DNA of 64,000 bases from Pigmentiphaga sp. NML030171 (GTDB lineage: Bacteria > Pseudomonadota > Gammaproteobacteria > Burkholderiales > Burkholderiaceae_B): assembly GCF_002188635.1 (NCBI RefSeq), contig NZ_NINX01000035.1, positions 62,001-126,000 on the forward strand, written 5' to 3'. The number at the start of each line of letters is the position of its first letter. The stretch's first letter is position 1. The translations under genes and the position numbers were made by a program. Shown one piece after another: positions 1 through 9,222 of this stretch. The notes under the pieces are model-generated. The model did not search any database, was not told where the DNA came from, and saw nothing but the letters and a program-made list of their open reading frames with translations.

Positions 1-1
1 C

Positions 2-2014
2 TACCGGCTGGCGTGGTGGCGCACGGCGGCCGAGGAAATCAACTGGCGGCGCTTCTTCGAGGTCAGCGACCTGATCGGCGTGCGCGTGGAAAGGGAGGAC
101 ACGCGCGAGGCCATCCATGCGTTGCCGTTTCGCCTGTACGCCGAGGGACTGATCGATGGCGTGCGCGTGGACCACATCGACGGACTGGCCGATCCCGAGG
201 CCTATTGCCGCTACCTGCGCGAGAACCTCGCCGCGCTCGACGGCGGGCGGCCCGCCGGATGTCCGCGCGACGTGCCGTATATCGTGGTCGAGAAGATACT
301 GGCGTCCGACGAACCCCTGCCGGCGAGCTGGCGCGTGCAGGGGACCACCGGCTACGACTTCATGAACGACGTGGGCGCGCTGCTGCACCACCCCGAAGGA
401 GAGGCGCGCCTGACGGCGCAATGGGAGGCCGTGTCGGGCGAGGCGCGCGGCTTTCGCGCGCTGGTGCTGGACGTGCGGCGCCGGCTGGTCGCGCAGAGCT
501 TCGCGGGCGAGTGCGACGCGCTGGTCCGCATACTGCACCGCATCGCGCGCACCGACCTCGCTACCCGGGATTGGGGGGCGCCCGCCATCCGCCGGGTGCT
601 GACCGAACTGCTGGTGCATTTCCCCGTCTACCGCACCTACGTCGGGGGCGAGACGCCCCTGGCGGCCGATGAGGTGGCCATGGGAATCGCCTGCAAGGGC
701 GCGCGGCAGGTCCTGCGGCGTGCCGATCACGGGTTGCTGGAACTGCTGGCGCAATGGCTGGGACAGGCGCCGGACGCGCCGGCCACGCCTGCGCTGCGGG
801 CCTGGCGCCGGGAAGCCCTGCGCAGGTTCCAGCAACTGACGGCGCCGCTGGCGGCCAAGTCGGTGGAGGATACCGGGTTCTACCGCTACGGACGGCTGCT
901 GTCGCGCAACGAGGTCGGCTCCGATCCCGGCGTGTTCTCGCTGGATGCCGAAGGTTTCCACCGCAAGGTGCTGGCGCGCGCGGCCCGTTTCCCCGATGCC
1001 ATGCTGGCCACCGCCACCCATGACCACAAGCGCGGCGAGGACGCCCGGGCGCGCCTGGCCGTGCTGAGCGAGTTCGGGGACGAGTGGCTGCGGCTGGTGG
1101 GCGCATGGATGCGCCGCCACGAGGCGCTCAAGGCGCGCGAGGGGCCGCGTCCGGCGCCGGCGGACGAATACATGCTGTATCAGACCCTGTTCGGCGCCTG
1201 GCCCCTGGATCTGGCCATCGCCGACGAGGCCGGCATCGCGGCGCTGGCGGAGCGGGTAGGGGAGTGGCAGACCAAGTCCCTGCGCGAGGCCAAGCTGCGC
1301 TCCAGCTGGGTGACGCCCGCCGACGAATACGAGCAGGCCTGCGACGCCTTCCTGCGCGCCGTGCTCGATCCCCGCCGCAACGGCCGCAGCCTGCTGGAAC
1401 TGTCGGCCTTCGTGGCGCGCGCCGGCGCGGCGGGCGCCCTGAACGGCCTGGCCCAGACCTTGTTGCGGCTGTCCACGCCGGGCGTGCCCGATCTCTACCA
1501 GGGTACCGAGTTCTGGGATTTCAGCCTGGTCGATCCGGACAACCGCCGGCCGGTGGACTACGGCCGGCGCCGCGCCGCGTTGGCGTCCGATGCCGATTGC
1601 GCCTCGCTGGTGGCGAACTGGCGCGACGGGCACATCAAGTTCGAGCTGATCCGGCGCGCCCTGGCCTTGCGGCAGCGCGATCCGGACCTGTTCCGCCGCG
1701 GCGACTATCTGCCGCTTGCGGCGCATGGCGACGCCCGGGATGCGGTGCTGGCCTTCGCCCGCCGCCACGAGGACCGGTTCGCCGTGGCGATCGTGCCGCT
1801 GCACGCTTCGGCGCTGGTGCTGGCCTCCGGCCCGTCGCCGGTTCCGCACGTGCCCCCCGGGGCCTGGGGCGACACGTCCATCGACCTGTCGGGCCTCGTC
1901 AGGGACGGCGCACTGCGCAACGTCCTGGACGGCCGCTCCTGCGCCGTGGCCGGCGGGACGGTGCGCGTGGCCGACGCCCTGGCCGCCTTTCCGGTCGCCC
2001 TGATGCACGCCTGA
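2..2014 (+). CDS. treY: Malto-oligosyltrehalose synthase TreY, C-terminal part (5' end outside window)
   Basis: The enzyme converts the reducing-end maltose unit of malto-oligosaccharides into a trehalosyl unit; with TreZ it makes trehalose from glycogen-type glucans in the cytoplasm. The reading frame is open from the first bases, and the residues before the first internal Met (YRLAWWRTAAEEINWRRFF, then EVSDLIGVRVE) already match the family, so the gene starts upstream. GH13 motifs are visible: DGVRVDHIDGLADP (about nt 155-200), VEKILASDEPLP, TGYDFMNDV, TATHDHKRGED and TPGVPDLYQGTEFWDFSLVDP near the C-terminus. About 670 residues are present; the family is usually 850 or more. Partner genes treZ or glgX would be expected upstream. 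Identification is secure; only the start is missing. Confidence 0.93.
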   Translation, partial: YRLAWWRTAAEEINWRRFFEVSDLIGVRVEREDTREAIHALPFRLYAEGLIDGVRVDHIDGLADPEAYCRYLRENLAALDGGRPAGCPRDVPYIVVEKILASDEPLPASWRVQGTTGYDFMNDVGALLHHPEGEARLTAQWEAVSGEARGFRALVLDVRRRLVAQSFAGECDALVRILHRIARTDLATRDWGAPAIRRVLTELLVHFPVYRTYVGGETPLAADEVAMGIACKGARQVLRRADHGLLELLAQWLGQAPDAPATPALRAWRREALRRFQQLTAPLAAKSVEDTGFYRYGRLLSRNEVGSDPGVFSLDAEGFHRKVLARAARFPDAMLATATHDHKRGEDARARLAVLSEFGDEWLRLVGAWMRRHEALKAREGPRPAPADEYMLYQTLFGAWPLDLAIADEAGIAALAERVGEWQTKSLREAKLRSSWVTPADEYEQACDAFLRAVLDPRRNGRSLLELSAFVARAGAAGALNGLAQTLLRLSTPGVPDLYQGTEFWDFSLVDPDNRRPVDYGRRRAALASDADCASLVANWRDGHIKFELIRRALALRQRDPDLFRRGDYLPLAAHGDARDAVLAFARRHEDRFAVAIVPLHASALVLASGPSPVPHVPPGAWGDTSIDLSGLVRDGALRNVLDGRSCAVAGGTVRVADALAAFPVALMHA

Positions 2015-2113
2015 TCCCGCGTTGGCTCCCGACCACCCGCCGGGCCGGTGGAACCTCTACACTTGCGCTGCTCCATGTGGGCAAAAATCAAAACAAAGCG
2101 AGGGAGTGTATCT

Positions 2114-3412
2114 ATGGCGGGTTCATACTTTCCGGCCTGGCGCGAACAGCCGGGCAGCCTGGAGGGGGGGCGCGTCATCGCGCCCGACGAGCGTCTGCCG
2201 TGGCCGCAGATGCTGGCCATGGGGGTGCAGCACGTGGTCGCGATGTTCGGCTCGACGGTGCTCGCGCCGCTCCTGATGGGCTTCGATCCCAATCTGGCGA
2301 TCTTCATGTCGGGCATCGGCACGCTGCTGTTCTTCCTGGTGGTCGGCGGCAGGGTGCCCAGCTACCTGGGGTCCAGCTTCGCCTTCATCGGGCTGGTGAT
2401 CGCGGTCACGGGATACGGCGGGTCGGGGCTGAACGGCAACATCGCCGTGGCATTGGGCGGCATCATCGCCTGCGGCGTCGTCTACGCGCTGATCGGGCTG
2501 GTGGTGATGGCTTCCGGCGCGGGCTGGATCGAGCGTTTCATGCCTCCCGTGGTCACGGGCGCGGTGGTGGCCGTCATCGGCCTGAACCTGGCGCCCATCG
2601 CGGTCAAGGGCGTCACCGCCAATTCCTTCGACGCCTGGATGGCGCTGGCGACCGTGCTGTGCGTGGGCGTCGTCGCGGTCTTCACGCGCGGCATGCTGCA
2701 GCGCCTGCTGATCCTGGCCGGACTGCTGCTCGCCTATGTGCTCTACGCGTTGCTGACCAACGGCATGGGACTGGGCAAGCCCATCGATTTCGCGCCGGTC
2801 GCGCAGGCCGCGTGGTTCGGGCTGCCCCGCTTCACCGCCCCGGTGTTCAAGCTGGATGCGATGATCCTGATCGCGCCGGTGGCGGTGATCCTGGTGGCCG
2901 AGAACCTGGGGCACCTGAAGGCGGTGAGCGCCATGACCGGCTACAACATGGACCGCTACGTGGGCCGCGCCTTCGTCGGCGACGGCGTCGCCACCATGCT
3001 GTCGGGCAGCGTGGGCGGCACGGGCCTGACCACCTATGCCGAGAACATCGGCGTCATGGCCGTCACCCGCATCTATTCGACGCTGGTGTTCGTGATCGCC
3101 GCGCTGATCGCCGTCCTGCTCGGATTCTCGCCCAAGTTCGGCGCGGTCATCCTGACTATCCCGGGGCCGGTGCTGGGCGGCGTCTCCATCGTGGTGTTCG
3201 GGCTGATCGCCGTGGCCGGCGCGCGGATCTGGGTCGAGAACCGGGTCGATTTCTCCGACAACCGCAACCTCATCGTGGCCGCGGTCACGCTGGTACTGGG
3301 CACGGGCGATTTCACCCTGCATTTCGGCGGCTTCGCGCTGGGCGGAATCGGTACCGCCACCTTCGGCGCCATCCTGCTCAACGCCTTGCTGGCAGGGGCC
3401 GGCAAGCGCTGA
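2114..3412 (+). CDS. NCS2 family nucleobase permease (UraA/RutG-like)
   Basis: This is an inner-membrane nucleobase:cation symporter, most likely for uracil or another pyrimidine. The 432-residue product has about 12-14 hydrophobic segments and the NAT/NCS2 signature region ENLGHLKAVSAMTG around residue 270, followed by GGTGLTTYAENIGVMAVTR. The soluble N-terminus ends in LPWPQMLAMGVQHVVAMFG, typical of UraA. An upstream in-frame ATG exists at 2048, but the ATG at 2114 is preceded by GAGGGAG at good spacing and gives the normal length, so it was chosen. The gene stands alone, 99 bp after treY. The exact substrate (uracil, thymine or xanthine) cannot be read from the sequence. Confidence 0.88.
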   Translation: MAGSYFPAWREQPGSLEGGRVIAPDERLPWPQMLAMGVQHVVAMFGSTVLAPLLMGFDPNLAIFMSGIGTLLFFLVVGGRVPSYLGSSFAFIGLVIAVTGYGGSGLNGNIAVALGGIIACGVVYALIGLVVMASGAGWIERFMPPVVTGAVVAVIGLNLAPIAVKGVTANSFDAWMALATVLCVGVVAVFTRGMLQRLLILAGLLLAYVLYALLTNGMGLGKPIDFAPVAQAAWFGLPRFTAPVFKLDAMILIAPVAVILVAENLGHLKAVSAMTGYNMDRYVGRAFVGDGVATMLSGSVGGTGLTTYAENIGVMAVTRIYSTLVFVIAALIAVLLGFSPKFGAVILTIPGPVLGGVSIVVFGLIAVAGARIWVENRVDFSDNRNLIVAAVTLVLGTGDFTLHFGGFALGGIGTATFGAILLNALLAGAGKR

Positions 3413-3418
3413 ACGCAA

Positions 3419-3453
3419 GCGCGGCCGGCATGCGCAAGGCATGACGGCCGCGC
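3419..3453. terminator. Stem-loop between convergent genes
   Basis: A perfect 9-bp inverted repeat, GCGCGGCCG at 3419-3427 and CGGCCGCGC at 3445-3453, encloses a 17-nt loop between the convergent permease and small periplasmic protein genes. There is no T-run, so a role as intrinsic terminator is only plausible. Confidence 0.35.
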
Positions 3454-3475
3454 CGGCGTCCTGCCGGGCTCGACC

Positions 3476-3889
3476 TCAGGAGGCCGGCAGCCTGGCCTCC
3501 CAGCGGCCTCCCTGCTGGTAGAACTCGTAGCGGTGGGTACCCTCGCGGCGGTTGCCCTTGACGTCCGCGCTGGTCGTGACGTCGCAGGTCACGCTCTGGG
3601 AGCCCGAGGCGCTGCAGTTGTTCAGCGCCTTGACCTCCAGCGAGCGGGTCATGCTGGTCGCCGACGGGCTATCGAAGCCCTGCTGGTTGTTCATGGACTG
3701 GATTTCCCTTTGCATGGCGTTCTGCAGGGCCTGGGTGGCCTGGTCCCGCGTCGGCGCCTGCTGGGCGTATGCCACGGCGCAGCAGCCGGCAAGGCCGATG
3801 GCCAGGGCGAAGTGTTTCATCCCGGTACGGCCCAGGGAAGAAAAGCCGCCCCCATGGGGGGGCCGCGCCGCGTAGTCGGTATGCTTCAT
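3476..3889 (-). CDS. Small exported protein of unknown function
   Basis: I do not recognise a named family. The product has a signal peptide (MKHFALAIGLAGCCAVAYA, cut before QQAPTRDQ) and a soluble region of about 95 residues with two Cys (NNCSASGSQSVTCDV) that could form a disulfide, ending in a Tyr/Arg-rich YEFYQQGGRWEARLPAS. The start is unclear. ATG at 3889 has a GAGGAG box six bases upstream but adds a 23-residue leader (MKHTDYAARPPHGGG and so on) ahead of the signal peptide; ATG at 3820 gives a normal signal peptide but has no good ribosome site. The leader is encoded by GC-rich palindromic sequence resembling the dispersed repeat seen elsewhere. Convergent with the permease gene. Confidence 0.6.
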   Translation of the reverse strand: MKHTDYAARPPHGGGFSSLGRTGMKHFALAIGLAGCCAVAYAQQAPTRDQATQALQNAMQREIQSMNNQQGFDSPSATSMTRSLEVKALNNCSASGSQSVTCDVTTSADVKGNRREGTHRYEFYQQGGRWEARLPAS

Positions 3890-4000
3890 CGCGTGCTCCT
3901 CGTAGATCGAAAACACCACGCTTTTCAATCTAGACGGCTTCGCGGCCACGCTGTGTAAGGTTTTACGTGGAATCTTGTCCGTTGGTAATCGGCGCCACCT

Positions 4001-5614
4001 CTACCATGCGGCCACGGAGCCGTCGCTGCGCGGGTCCGCGCCGCCCTCGAGCGTACCGTCGGCCTGGCGCAGGATCGCACCGGCGTGGCCCATGGTCTCG
4101 TCGTAGGGGCGCAGCATCTCGACCTCGTGTCCGCGTGCCCGCAGCGCGTCGGCCGTGGCCTGGTCGAAGCGCGACTCCAGTTTCAGGGTGTCCGAGGATT
4201 GCCCCCACGTACGGCCGAGCAGCCAGCGGGGTGCGTCCACCGCCGCCTGGGGATTCATGCCGAAGTGCACGATGCGGGTGAAGACGGCGCTTTGCGACTG
4301 GGGCTGGCCGTCGCCGCCCATGTTGCCGTAGACCAGCGTGCGCCCGTCGGCCAGGTGGGCCATGGCGGGATTCAGGGTGTGGAAGGGCTTGCGGCGGGGC
4401 ATCAGCGGATTGCGCGATCGCGGGTCGAGCGAGAAGCTGCATCCCCGGTTCTGCCAGTTGACCCCCGACCCGGGCAGCACGACGCCGCTGCCGAACTCGT
4501 GATAGATGCTCTGGATGAAGCTCACCGCGACGCCCTGGGCGTCCACCGCGCCCATCCATATCGTATCGGCCGGCCCCTTGCCCTGGCCCCACGGGGCGGC
4601 CCGGTCCGCGGAGATCCTGGCGGCCATGGCGTCCAATTCCCGCGGGGCCAGCAGGGACTGGGGGTCGACATCCATGTGCGCCGGGTCGGTGATGTGGGCG
4701 TCGCGCACGCCGAAGGCCAGCTTGGTCGCCTCGACGCAAAGATGGACGTAGTCCGCGCCGGCGGGATCCAGTTCGCGGGGCAGGCGGCGGTCCAGCTGGC
4801 CCAGGATAAGCAGCGACACCAGGCCCTGGGTGGGAGGAGGGACGTTGTAGACCTTGCCGCGGCTGTGTTCCAGCACCAGCGCCGTCTTCCAGACCGGCTG
4901 GTGGGCGGCCAGGTCGGCCGCCACGAGCGGGCTGCCGGCGTCGGCAAGATCGCGGGCCATGGCTTGGGCCAGTTCGCCCCGGTAGAAGTCGTTCAGGCCG
5001 GCGCGCGCCAGATGTTCCAGGGTATCGGCCAGCCGCGGCTGGCGGAACAGGGCGCCGGCCGCGGGAGGCGCCCCGCCGGGAAGAAAGGTGTCGGCGAATC
5101 CCGGAACGCCCGAGAGTTCCTCGCGCTTGGCCTGGGTGCAGGCGGCCTGGCTGGCGGTGACCGGCATGCCGCGGCGGGCGTAGTCGACGGCGTCCGCCAG
5201 CAGGCGGGCCAGCGGCAGGCGGCCGCCGAGTTCGCGCCGGGACCATTCGTGGGCGGCATTCCAGCCCGATACCGTGCCGGCCACCGTGTTGGCGGCCAGG
5301 CCGCCCCGGAACGGGATCGCGTCCAGGCCGCGCTCCCGGTACGAGGCGATGTCGGCGGCGGCCGCCGCCGCGCCGCAGGCTTCCAGCGCCAAGGGCGGCT
5401 GGCCCGGGCGGCTGATCAGCCAGAAGCCATCCCCGCCGATGCTGTTCATGTGGGGATAGACGACCGCTATGGTGGCCGCCGCCGCGATCATCGCCTCGAC
5501 GGCATTGCCGCCTTCGCGCATGACGGCCAGCGCGCTTTGCGAGGCCAGTGCGTGCGGAGCGACGGCCATGGCGCGGCTGCCGCGTATGGGGTTGGGGCTG
5601 AACGAGAGCGGCAT
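4001..5614 (-). CDS. Gamma-glutamyltranspeptidase-family protein
   Basis: An Ntn-hydrolase of the GGT family, which as a group cleaves gamma-glutamyl or related amide bonds and matures by self-cleavage before a catalytic Thr. Family landmarks: MAVAPHALASQSALAVMREGGNAVEA at the N-terminus (residues about 15-40), HMNSIGGDGFWL (about 60), and the small-subunit start near DTIWMGAVDAQGVAVSF, where the Thr is the candidate nucleophile. The end has GNMGGDGQPQSQ and LEGGADPRSDG. The 537-residue product has no clear signal peptide at the chosen start (ATG 5614); reading further upstream adds an unlikely extension. In this subfamily the substrate is often not glutathione. It lies divergent from gshA, which makes gamma-glutamylcysteine, but a link is only suggestive. 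Confidence 0.85.
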   Translation of the reverse strand: MPLSFSPNPIRGSRAMAVAPHALASQSALAVMREGGNAVEAMIAAAATIAVVYPHMNSIGGDGFWLISRPGQPPLALEACGAAAAAADIASYRERGLDAIPFRGGLAANTVAGTVSGWNAAHEWSRRELGGRLPLARLLADAVDYARRGMPVTASQAACTQAKREELSGVPGFADTFLPGGAPPAAGALFRQPRLADTLEHLARAGLNDFYRGELAQAMARDLADAGSPLVAADLAAHQPVWKTALVLEHSRGKVYNVPPPTQGLVSLLILGQLDRRLPRELDPAGADYVHLCVEATKLAFGVRDAHITDPAHMDVDPQSLLAPRELDAMAARISADRAAPWGQGKGPADTIWMGAVDAQGVAVSFIQSIYHEFGSGVVLPGSGVNWQNRGCSFSLDPRSRNPLMPRRKPFHTLNPAMAHLADGRTLVYGNMGGDGQPQSQSAVFTRIVHFGMNPQAAVDAPRWLLGRTWGQSSDTLKLESRFDQATADALRARGHEVEMLRPYDETMGHAGAILRQADGTLEGGADPRSDGSVAAW

Positions 5615-5784
5615 CGACGCATTCCGTGGGCTGTGGAAAGCGTGATTGTGGCCCAGACCGCGGGAGCGTGGGGTATTTCCCCCGGCTCGGCGGGGGAAAG
5701 GCCGGCCGGGGTATGCTTGGCTACGGCAGCCACGAAAAGAACGCAGCCTTGTAAGGGAATTCCAGGAGCATCCGGCTCCACACC

Positions 5785-5790
5785 TATAAT
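5785..5790 (+). promoter_or_regulatory. Putative -10 box (TATAAT) upstream of gshA
   Basis: A perfect TATAAT lies about 100 bp before the gshA start. No convincing -35 box at 16-18 bp spacing is visible, so this is a tentative promoter call. Confidence 0.35.
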
Positions 5791-5888
5791 GTGCCGCCCT
5801 GCCGCGTAGGCGCGTGGGCGGCAATTGGGATATAAACACGCCCATGCCGGCCGCGGCCATGCGAGGCCGTACGAATTCAAGGACATCC

Positions 5889-7472
5889 GTGAGTGATCTG
5901 CTAGACCGCCGCCTGGCGTTGCTGGACCAGCCCGCGCATCGCGCCGTGCTGGCCCGCAGGCTTCATGGCATCGAACGAGAAAGCCTGCGCGTCGACCCCC
6001 AGGGTCACCTGACGATGACCCCGCACCCGGCCGCGCTGGGCGCTGCGCTGACGCACCCGAGCATCACCACGGACTATTCGGAAGCCCTGATCGAACTGAT
6101 CACCGGCACCCACGTCGGCCACGAGTCGCTGCTGGCCGAGCTGCGCGACATCCATCGCTTCGTCCACGGCGAACTGGGCGGCGAGCTGTTGTGGAACCAG
6201 TCCATGCCGTGCGGCCTGCCGCCCGAGAAGGACATTCCCATCGCGTGGTTCGGGACTTCCAACATCGGCATGCTCAAGCACGTGTACCGGCGCGGCCTGG
6301 CCTATCGCTACGGCAAGGCCATGCAGTGCATCGCCGGCATCCATTACAACTTCTCGTTCTCGGAAGATCTCTGGCCGCTGCTGGCCGACGCCGGCGAGCC
6401 CGCCGGGATCTCGGACAAGGATCGCCAGTCGGCCCGCTACGTCGGGTTGATACGCAACTTCAACCGCTACAGCTGGCTGCTGATGTACCTGTTCGGCGCC
6501 TCGCCGGCGCTGTCGGTCGATTTCCTGCAGGGCCGCCCGCACCAGCTCGAGCGGCTGGACGACCAGACGCTGTACCTGCCTCATGCCACCAGCCTGCGCA
6601 TGAGCGACCTGGGCTACCAGAACAAGGCCCAGGCCGGCCTGAAGCCCTGCTACAACGATCTGTCGACCTACGTCGCGCGCCTGTACGAAGCGGTCAGCAC
6701 GCCCTGGCCCGAGTACGAGAAGATAGGCACGGTGCGCGATGGGGAGTGGGTGCAGCTCAACACCAACATCCTGCAGATCGAGAACGAATACTATTCGAGC
6801 ATCCGGCCCAAGCGCGTCGCCCGAAGCGGCGAGCGGCCCTTGCGCGCGCTGGCCGAACGCGGCGTGCAGTACGTGGAAGTGCGCTGCATGGATATCGATC
6901 CCTTCCTGCCCGTGGGCATGGACGAGACCACCAGCCGCTTCCTGGATGCCTTCCTGCTGTATTGCACGCTGCAGGAAAGCCCGCTGTTCGGCGACGGCGG
7001 ACATTGCCGGCTCAGCGCCAACAACTTCCTGACCGTGGTCAAGCGGGGCCGCCAGCCCGACCTGGTCCTGAACCGCGAGGGCAGCGAGATCGGCCTGCGC
7101 GCGTGGGCCGAAGAATTGCTGGATCGCATCGCCGCCTGTGCCGACCTGCTCGACCGGGTCCACGGCGAGACCGGCTACGCGGCCTCGGTAGCCGCGCAGC
7201 GCGCCAAGGTCGAAGCGCCCGAGCTGACGCCGTCGGCCCGCGTGCTCGAAGCCCTGCGCGCCAGCGGGATGACGTTCCAGGCCTTCATGCTGGAAACCAG
7301 CCGGCAGCATGCGGAGCACTTCCGCGCCCAGCCCTGCACCGGCGAGCAACTGGCGGGCTTTCGTGCCCTGGCCGAACAGTCCCTGGCCGAACAGCGCGAA
7401 CTGGAGCGCGTGCAGACGGGCGATTTCGGCCAGTTCGTGGCGGCGTACCAGGCCGGCCTGCTGGGCAAGTAG
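5889..7472 (+). CDS. gshA: Glutamate-cysteine ligase
   Basis: Catalyses the ATP-dependent joining of glutamate and cysteine, the first step of glutathione synthesis, in the cytoplasm. The 527-residue product is of the E. coli (type 1) class: [15 protein letters not shown] near residue 25, [15 protein letters not shown] (about 60), [16 protein letters not shown] (about 150) and [16 protein letters not shown] (about 335). The GTG at 5889 was chosen because AAGGA stands six bases upstream and the protein then begins [14 protein letters not shown], the usual N-terminus; longer in-frame starts give an atypical leader. gshB is not adjacent. The gene is followed by the antiporter on the same strand after 73 bp. 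Confidence 0.95.
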   Translation: MSDLLDRRLALLDQPAHRAVLARRLHGIERESLRVDPQGHLTMTPHPAALGAALTHPSITTDYSEALIELITGTHVGHESLLAELRDIHRFVHGELGGELLWNQSMPCGLPPEKDIPIAWFGTSNIGMLKHVYRRGLAYRYGKAMQCIAGIHYNFSFSEDLWPLLADAGEPAGISDKDRQSARYVGLIRNFNRYSWLLMYLFGASPALSVDFLQGRPHQLERLDDQTLYLPHATSLRMSDLGYQNKAQAGLKPCYNDLSTYVARLYEAVSTPWPEYEKIGTVRDGEWVQLNTNILQIENEYYSSIRPKRVARSGERPLRALAERGVQYVEVRCMDIDPFLPVGMDETTSRFLDAFLLYCTLQESPLFGDGGHCRLSANNFLTVVKRGRQPDLVLNREGSEIGLRAWAEELLDRIAACADLLDRVHGETGYAASVAAQRAKVEAPELTPSARVLEALRASGMTFQAFMLETSRQHAEHFRAQPCTGEQLAGFRALAEQSLAEQRELERVQTGDFGQFVAAYQAGLLGK

Positions 7473-7545
7473 CCGGGGAAGGTCCGGGCCCGGTCCGGTT
7501 TGGTGGTAGGCTTGACGACGGTTTTCCTCGCCAGGCCGTGTTTCC

Positions 7546-9210
7546 ATGCAAATCGTCTTCACCGTGCTGATGCTGCTGCTGGCAGTGGCGATGTCGGGAG
7601 TGGTGTCCAGGCTGTCCCCGATACGGTTGCCGCTACCCCTGTTCCAGATCGCCATCGGCGCGCTGTTGGCGGCACCGGCCTTCGGCCTGAAGGTGAGATT
7701 CGATCCCGAGCTGTTCCTGCTGCTGTTCATTCCGCCGCTGCTGTTCGTCGATGGCTGGCGCATTCCCAAGCGCCAGCTGTACCAGCTGCGCGGCCCGATT
7801 CTCGCCCTGGCGCTGGGCCTGGTGATCTTCACCGTGGTCGGCGTGGGCTACTTCATCCACTGGCTGATACCCGCCATCTCGCTGCCCGTCGCCTTCGCGC
7901 TGGGCGCGGTGCTGTCCCCCACCGACGCCGTGGCGGTATCGGCCATCGTCGGCAAGAACCGGCTTCCTCCCAAGCTGCAGCACGTGCTGGAAGGAGAGAG
8001 CCTGATGAACGACGCCTCGGGCCTGGTGGCCTTCAAGTTCGCGATCGCGGCGGTCCTGACCGGGTCGTTCTCGCTGTGGCAGGCCAGCCTGAGCTTCCTC
8101 GTCATCGCCCTGGGCGGCCTGGCCGTGGGCGGCGCCCTGGCATGGCTGCTGAGCCTGGGCCGCAGGATGGTGGCGCGCTGGACCGACGACGAGCCGGCCA
8201 TACAAGTCGTGCTGCTGATGCTGACGCCGTTCGCGGCCTACCTGGTGGCCGAGCATTTCGGCGTGTCCGGCATCCTGTCCGCCGTGGCGGCGGGCATCGC
8301 CATGACCTATACCGAATCGGGGCAGGGGTCGTCGGCCATGCGGCTGCAGAGCAACAGCGTCTGGTCCATGCTGGAATTCGTGTTCAATGGCATGACCTTC
8401 ATCCTGTTGGGCCTGCAACTGCCCAGCGTCATCGGGCTGGCGCATGCCGACGCGAGGGAGGCGGGCAACGTGCCGGTCTGGCACCTGTTCGCCTATGTGG
8501 TGGCGATCACGGTGGCGCTGATCGCGCTGCGTTTCCTGTGGGTCTGGGTCACCTACCACCTGAAGAGCTTTCGCATGCTGTTGCAGGGCTCTCCCGTGCG
8601 CAAGGTCAACACCTGGGTGATCCTGACCACGTCGCTGTCCGGGGTGCGCGGCTCGATCACGATGGCGGGCGTGCTGACGGTGCCGCTGGAGATCTCCGCC
8701 GGGGTGCCGTTTCCCGGCCGCGACCTGCTGATCTTCCTGGCGACGGGGGTGATCCTGTGCTCGCTGCTGCTGGGCAGCTCATTGCTGCCGCTGGTGCTGC
8801 CCAAGGTGCCGACGCCGGTCGAGACCATGAAGGAAAAGGAAGAGCGCGAAGCGCGGCTGCGCCTGGCGCTGGCCGCGCAGGCCGGCCTGGAGCAGGCGCA
8901 GGCCCGCATGGACAGGGAGCTGGCCGATGACGACGCGAAGGCCATGCTGGCCGACATCGCCGCCACGCTGGCCCAGATCTACCGCAACCGCATCGATGCC
9001 GAAAGCGACACGGCCGAGATCGCCCAACGGGCCAACCAGCACCGCAATTTCGAACGCGACCTGCGCATGGCCGCGATCTACGCCCAGCGCACCGAGCTGT
9101 ACCGGCTGCGCGATGCGCGCCTGATCGACGACGACGTGTTCGCCGTGCTGCTGCGCGACGTGGACCTGGCCGAGAACTGGCTGTCCGGGCCGCTGGTCAG
9201 CAAGCACTGA
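7546..9210 (+). CDS. CPA1-family Na+/H+ antiporter
   Basis: An inner-membrane monovalent cation/proton antiporter for pH and salt homeostasis. The first 420 or so residues form about 12 hydrophobic segments with the CPA1 core: FIPPLLFVDGWR (residue about 65), ALGAVLSPTDAVAVSAIVGKN (about 120) and EGESLMNDASGLVAFKFA (about 150), whose Asp residues are the ion-binding site of the family. ARGSITMAGVL-like VRGSITMAGVLTVP follows near residue 370. A hydrophilic C-terminal tail of about 130 residues with charged helices resembles YjcE/CvrA-type antiporters. ATG 7546 gives a hydrophobic N-terminus (MQIVFTVLMLLLAVAM). It converges with cls with only 12 bp between stops. Confidence 0.9.
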   Translation: MQIVFTVLMLLLAVAMSGVVSRLSPIRLPLPLFQIAIGALLAAPAFGLKVRFDPELFLLLFIPPLLFVDGWRIPKRQLYQLRGPILALALGLVIFTVVGVGYFIHWLIPAISLPVAFALGAVLSPTDAVAVSAIVGKNRLPPKLQHVLEGESLMNDASGLVAFKFAIAAVLTGSFSLWQASLSFLVIALGGLAVGGALAWLLSLGRRMVARWTDDEPAIQVVLLMLTPFAAYLVAEHFGVSGILSAVAAGIAMTYTESGQGSSAMRLQSNSVWSMLEFVFNGMTFILLGLQLPSVIGLAHADAREAGNVPVWHLFAYVVAITVALIALRFLWVWVTYHLKSFRMLLQGSPVRKVNTWVILTTSLSGVRGSITMAGVLTVPLEISAGVPFPGRDLLIFLATGVILCSLLLGSSLLPLVLPKVPTPVETMKEKEEREARLRLALAAQAGLEQAQARMDRELADDDAKAMLADIAATLAQIYRNRIDAESDTAEIAQRANQHRNFERDLRMAAIYAQRTELYRLRDARLIDDDVFAVLLRDVDLAENWLSGPLVSKH

Positions 9211-9222
9211 CGGCGGCAGGCC

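Noticed and set aside
2123-3442. A 439-residue minus-strand frame rich in His, Asp and Gln opposite the permease
   Set aside because: This composition is the typical antisense reading of GC-rich membrane-protein genes; there is no start context or motif.
1084-3444. A 786-residue open frame overlapping treY and the permease gene
   Set aside because: It is an Arg/Ala/Gly-rich shadow produced by high GC content; two well-supported genes occupy the same DNA in another frame.
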